A stretch of DNA of 64,000 nucleotides from Mycolicibacterium insubricum (GTDB taxonomy: Bacteria > Actinomycetota > Actinomycetes > Mycobacteriales > Mycobacteriaceae), in the NCBI RefSeq assembly GCF_010731615.1, contig NZ_AP022618.1, forward strand, positions 1,922,001 to 1,986,000, in the 5' to 3' direction. The notes below the pieces were generated by a model. It saw nothing but the letters and a program-made list of their open reading frames with translations. It was not told the origin of the DNA and did not search any database. The position numbers and the translations under genes were made by a program. Every line of letters starts with the position of its first letter. Position 1 is the first letter of the stretch. Below are positions 60,824 to 64,000 of this stretch, in pieces.

Positions 60824-62053
60824 TCAGGTCGTCACGTGCCGCGCGGATTCGCCGATGGTGGCCTCGTCCGTGAGCAGCATCCGCATGAATGCGGCGTTCT
60901 CCCGGGCACCACGGGTTGCGGCGCGCCAGCGTCCACCCGGCAGCTGCGCGAGTGCCGAGCGCACCAGGTTCACCGGTAGCCGCAGCATCGGATACCACGG
61001 GATCAACGACGGGCGGGTGCCGAGCTGACGCATGGCCCGCCGACCCAGAAATGCCGTCGAGACGGAGCGGTGCTGGGATTGTGCGATGCGTCGGCGCAGC
61101 GTCGGTAGGTGATCGAAGTTCCAGCTCAACGGGTCGGAGATCATGGGCCTTGCCAGGATCGGGCTGGTTTCGTCCCGGACGGCCAGCACCTGCGAGGTCT
61201 GCGCCAGGATGCGCACGCCGTCGAGGTACCCGGTGGGCAGCAGGTCGTCGGCGACGCCCATCAGCGTGCCGACCCACCGGCAGTGCAGGGCGACCGCCGA
61301 ATACTTCCGCGGATTGAGCGCCATACCCATGCCGAGACCGGCCGCCGTCGGTGCAATCAGAGCCCCGACCAGGGTGGCCGCCATATCGGTCTGGTTGACC
61401 GGCAGTCCGAACGCGCCCGGATCCCAATCCTCCATCGCCGAAACGTGACGGCGGACCATGCTGTGGATCAGCCGCACCCGCAGCGTCGACCGGTAGCCGA
61501 TGCCACCGGGCCGCAGTCCCCCGGGCGTCATGACGTCCAGAGCCCACTGTGAGGTTTCGGCGAAGCGCCGATTGGAGCCCTTCTCCAAAGCTCCGGTGCG
61601 CAGCAGGGTCTGGTTGAAGCCGGAGAACAGATACCCGCCGAACAGTGCGACGTCCCGCGCTATGGCCAGCCCGTCGGATCCGCCGCTGCGCAGCGCCGCA
61701 GCGCCCAGGTCGATCCGGTCGAAGTCGACCCAATCCGGGACGGTCTCCACCGCGTCGAAGAACTCGCGCAGCGGCGCAGGGGCATCGGCCACCTGCGAAA
61801 TACCGTGCTCCAAGGCTCGTTCGAACATTTCCCGGGCTTCGGGCGGGGCGTCGGTGTGCATCCAGGCGACCAGGTCGTCCATCGGTGCATCGCCGACTGT
61901 CAGCAGTTCGCCGTAGCGGCGGAACTGCTCAGCACCCAGGGTGGGCAGCCGCAGCAGTCTCGCGATCGCTTCGACGCCCGCGGGTGCCGATCGCGGTCCG
62001 GCGGGGTGCCGGCTGGGGATGGGCGTTGGTCGGGTTTCGGCCGTGATGGGCAT
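60824..62053 (-). CDS. DUF2236 (MpaB-family oxygenase-like) protein
   Basis: A 409-residue protein of the DUF2236/latex clearing protein-like group: DWVDFDRIDLGAAALRSGG, LFGGYLFSGFNQTLLRTGAL, LRVRLIHSMVRRHV and GLPVNQTDMAATLVGALIAP. The conserved His and Arg (IHSMVRRH) may ligate a b-type heme in Lcp-like enzymes. GGGAGG lies 8-9 nt before ATG 62053. It is divergent to a TetR gene, across an 18-bp imperfect palindrome. Substrate not predictable. Confidence 0.85.
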   Translation of the reverse strand: MPITAETRPTPIPSRHPAGPRSAPAGVEAIARLLRLPTLGAEQFRRYGELLTVGDAPMDDLVAWMHTDAPPEAREMFERALEHGISQVADAPAPLREFFDAVETVPDWVDFDRIDLGAAALRSGGSDGLAIARDVALFGGYLFSGFNQTLLRTGALEKGSNRRFAETSQWALDVMTPGGLRPGGIGYRSTLRVRLIHSMVRRHVSAMEDWDPGAFGLPVNQTDMAATLVGALIAPTAAGLGMGMALNPRKYSAVALHCRWVGTLMGVADDLLPTGYLDGVRILAQTSQVLAVRDETSPILARPMISDPLSWNFDHLPTLRRRIAQSQHRSVSTAFLGRRAMRQLGTRPSLIPWYPMLRLPVNLVRSALAQLPGGRWRAATRGARENAAFMRMLLTDEATIGESARHVTT

Positions 62054-62075
62054 GGTGCCGGCCTCCCGTGCTGGA

Positions 62076-62093
62076 TGACAACGTACGTAGTCA
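62076..62093. promoter_or_regulatory. TetR operator between DUF2236 gene and its regulator
   Basis: TGACA-ACGT-ACGT-AGTCA: an 18-bp palindrome with one mismatched pair, 23 bp before the DUF2236 start codon. Confidence 0.7.
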
Positions 62094-62176
62094 AAAAATA
62101 GGCCGTCGAAATCGCGCCGTCAATGGTCCCAGGTCACGCGGGTCGCTGTCGTGCGTCGCCGGGTACAGTGCAGAGC

Positions 62177-62926
62177 GTGCGTGTTGCGGTGCGATCGAAG
62201 CCCCGGCTCGACGGTGAGCCCACCGCCGAGGGGAAGGTCGACGCCCGCACCGAGCGTTGGCGCGAACACCGCAAGAAGGTCCGGTCCGAGATCGTCGACG
62301 CGGCCTTCCGCGCCATCGACCGATGCGGCCCCAACGTCAGTGTCCGGGAGATCGCCGAAGAGGCCGGGACCGCCAAGCCGAAGATCTACCGCCACTTCAC
62401 CGACAAGTCGGACCTGTTCCAGGCCGTGGGGGAGCGGCTGCGCGACATGCTGTGGGCGCAGATCTACCCCGCCGTCGACGTCGCCAACGACCCGGCCGCC
62501 GACGTCGTGCGCGGAATGATGGAGGCCTACGTCTCGCTGGTCGACGAACATCCCAACGTGCTGCGCTTCGTGTTGGCCGGCCGTTTTCCCGATCAGGCCG
62601 AGGCGGCCAAGCGCGCCGTCAACGAGGGCCGCGACATCACTCTGGCGATGGCCGAGCTGTTCAACAACGAGCTGCTCGACCTGCAGCTGGACCACGACAC
62701 GCTGGAGCTGGCCGCGTTCGCGACGTTCGGCACCGCGTCCTCGGCGACCGACTGGTGGCTGGGCCCGGAACCCGACAGTGAGCGGCGGATGCCCAAGGAG
62801 CAGTTCGTCGCTCACCTCACCACCATCATGCTGGGCGCGATCACCGGTACCACCGCCGTGCTCGGCGTCCGGATCGACCCCGATCTGCCGATTCACCAGG
62901 CCGTCCGCCGTTCCCCGGAGCCCTGA
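62177..62926 (+). CDS. TetR-family regulator
   Basis: A 249-residue TetR protein. The N-terminal arm (SKPRLDGEPTAEGKVDARTERWREHRKKVRSEI) leads into the helix-turn-helix at about residues 58-92 (CGPNVSVREIAEEAGTAKPKIYRHFTDKSDLFQAV). The C-terminal domain carries LRFVLAGRFPDQAEAAKRAV. GTG 62177 is leaderless: TACAGT (62164-62169), 7 nt. It is divergent from the DUF2236 gene and most likely its repressor through the operator at 62076-62093. Confidence 0.9.
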   Translation: MRVAVRSKPRLDGEPTAEGKVDARTERWREHRKKVRSEIVDAAFRAIDRCGPNVSVREIAEEAGTAKPKIYRHFTDKSDLFQAVGERLRDMLWAQIYPAVDVANDPAADVVRGMMEAYVSLVDEHPNVLRFVLAGRFPDQAEAAKRAVNEGRDITLAMAELFNNELLDLQLDHDTLELAAFATFGTASSATDWWLGPEPDSERRMPKEQFVAHLTTIMLGAITGTTAVLGVRIDPDLPIHQAVRRSPEP

Positions 62927-62953
62927 CCCGACGCGGCGAAAAAATTCGTCGCG

Positions 62954-63001
62954 ACACAACGTCTTGTGTTGCAGCTAGTTGTCGGACACCAGTTGTAGTG
63001 T
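62954..63001 (+). promoter_or_regulatory. Pair of NrdR boxes, nrdF2 promoter
   Basis: Box 1 ACACAACGTCTTGTGT (62954-62969) and box 2 ACACCAGTTGTAGTGT (62986-63001) start 32 bp apart, as in nrdHIE. The TAGTGT end of box 2 can be the -10 box. Confidence 0.82.
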
Positions 63002-63050
63002 TGTGACCACGGTGCTCGCCGCAGCGCCCGGCCGCCGTCAACCGCACTGA

Positions 63051-64000
<950 letters not shown>

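Overview
The window comes from a high-GC actinobacterium, almost certainly a Mycobacterium (sensu lato). The evidence is a PPE-family gene with a C-terminal PPW-type motif (18375-19874), CYP136, a FadE22-type double acyl-CoA dehydrogenase, Rv1747-like FHA/ABC architecture, and nrdH-nrdI-nrdE plus nrdF2 whose proteins closely resemble those of M. tuberculosis. From memory, the gene order pgm/crcB/DUF190, cstA, fadE22, tandem GntR, cyp136, TetR, SDR, TetR/FMN reductase, nrdHIE, nrdF2 follows the Rv3071-Rv3048c block of M. tuberculosis, with extra genes inserted. Very many starts carry a TANNNT-like -10 box 6-8 nt before ATG/GTG and no Shine-Dalgarno, the mycobacterial leaderless-mRNA signature.

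Layout. 1-4.4 kb: secreted peptide, DUF1254 lipoprotein, arylsulfatase; a strong bidirectional terminator follows at 4623-4661. 4.7-10.7 kb: GAP-like membrane protein, small lipoproteins, two paralogous transmembrane Ser/Thr kinases sharing a four-cysteine extracellular domain, an M14-peptidase lipoprotein and a septum-formation-type lipoprotein. 10.7-16 kb: cupin, fluoride-channel pair with DUF190, phosphoglucomutase, MFS transporter, tRNA-Ala(GGC). 16-21 kb: an accessory stretch (orphan ParD-like antitoxin, membrane protein, AraC regulator, PPE, methyltransferase) bounded by the tRNA gene and by a 33-bp inverted remnant of its 3' end, with related repeats beside both. 21-34 kb: SDR, epoxide-hydrolase-like protein, LLM oxidoreductase, Rieske oxygenase plus DapB-like dehydrogenase, PurU, RhlE helicase with a leaderless upstream mini-ORF, CstA/YbdD. 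34-43 kb: fadE22-GntR-SDR operon, a persulfide-type (CstR-like) repressor with a TauE/SafE exporter and a small zinc-ribbon-like protein under matching operators, CYP136/TetR/SDR. 43-50 kb: a fused FHA-FHA-ABC-PknH-sensor protein, AAA ATPase, TetR/FMN reductase. 49.4-64 kb: class Ib ribonucleotide reductase genes under paired NrdR boxes (nrdHIE and, 10 kb later, nrdF2 cut by the window end), with a TetR/P450/DapB-like/SDR module, DUF5997/LysR-effector pair, DMT transporter, GGCT-M24 fusion and DUF2236/TetR pair between them.

How it works together. The oxygenase, dehydrogenase, P450, acyl-CoA dehydrogenase and hydrolase genes point to oxidative catabolism of lipids, sterol-like or xenobiotic substrates, with several local TetR/GntR repressors that have visible palindromic operators. 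The kinase/peptidase/lipoprotein group suggests cell-envelope sensing. The CstR/TauE locus looks like a reactive-sulfur response. Ribonucleotide reductase is split into two transcription units that share NrdR control. No insertion sequence, CRISPR array, rRNA or integrase gene was seen.
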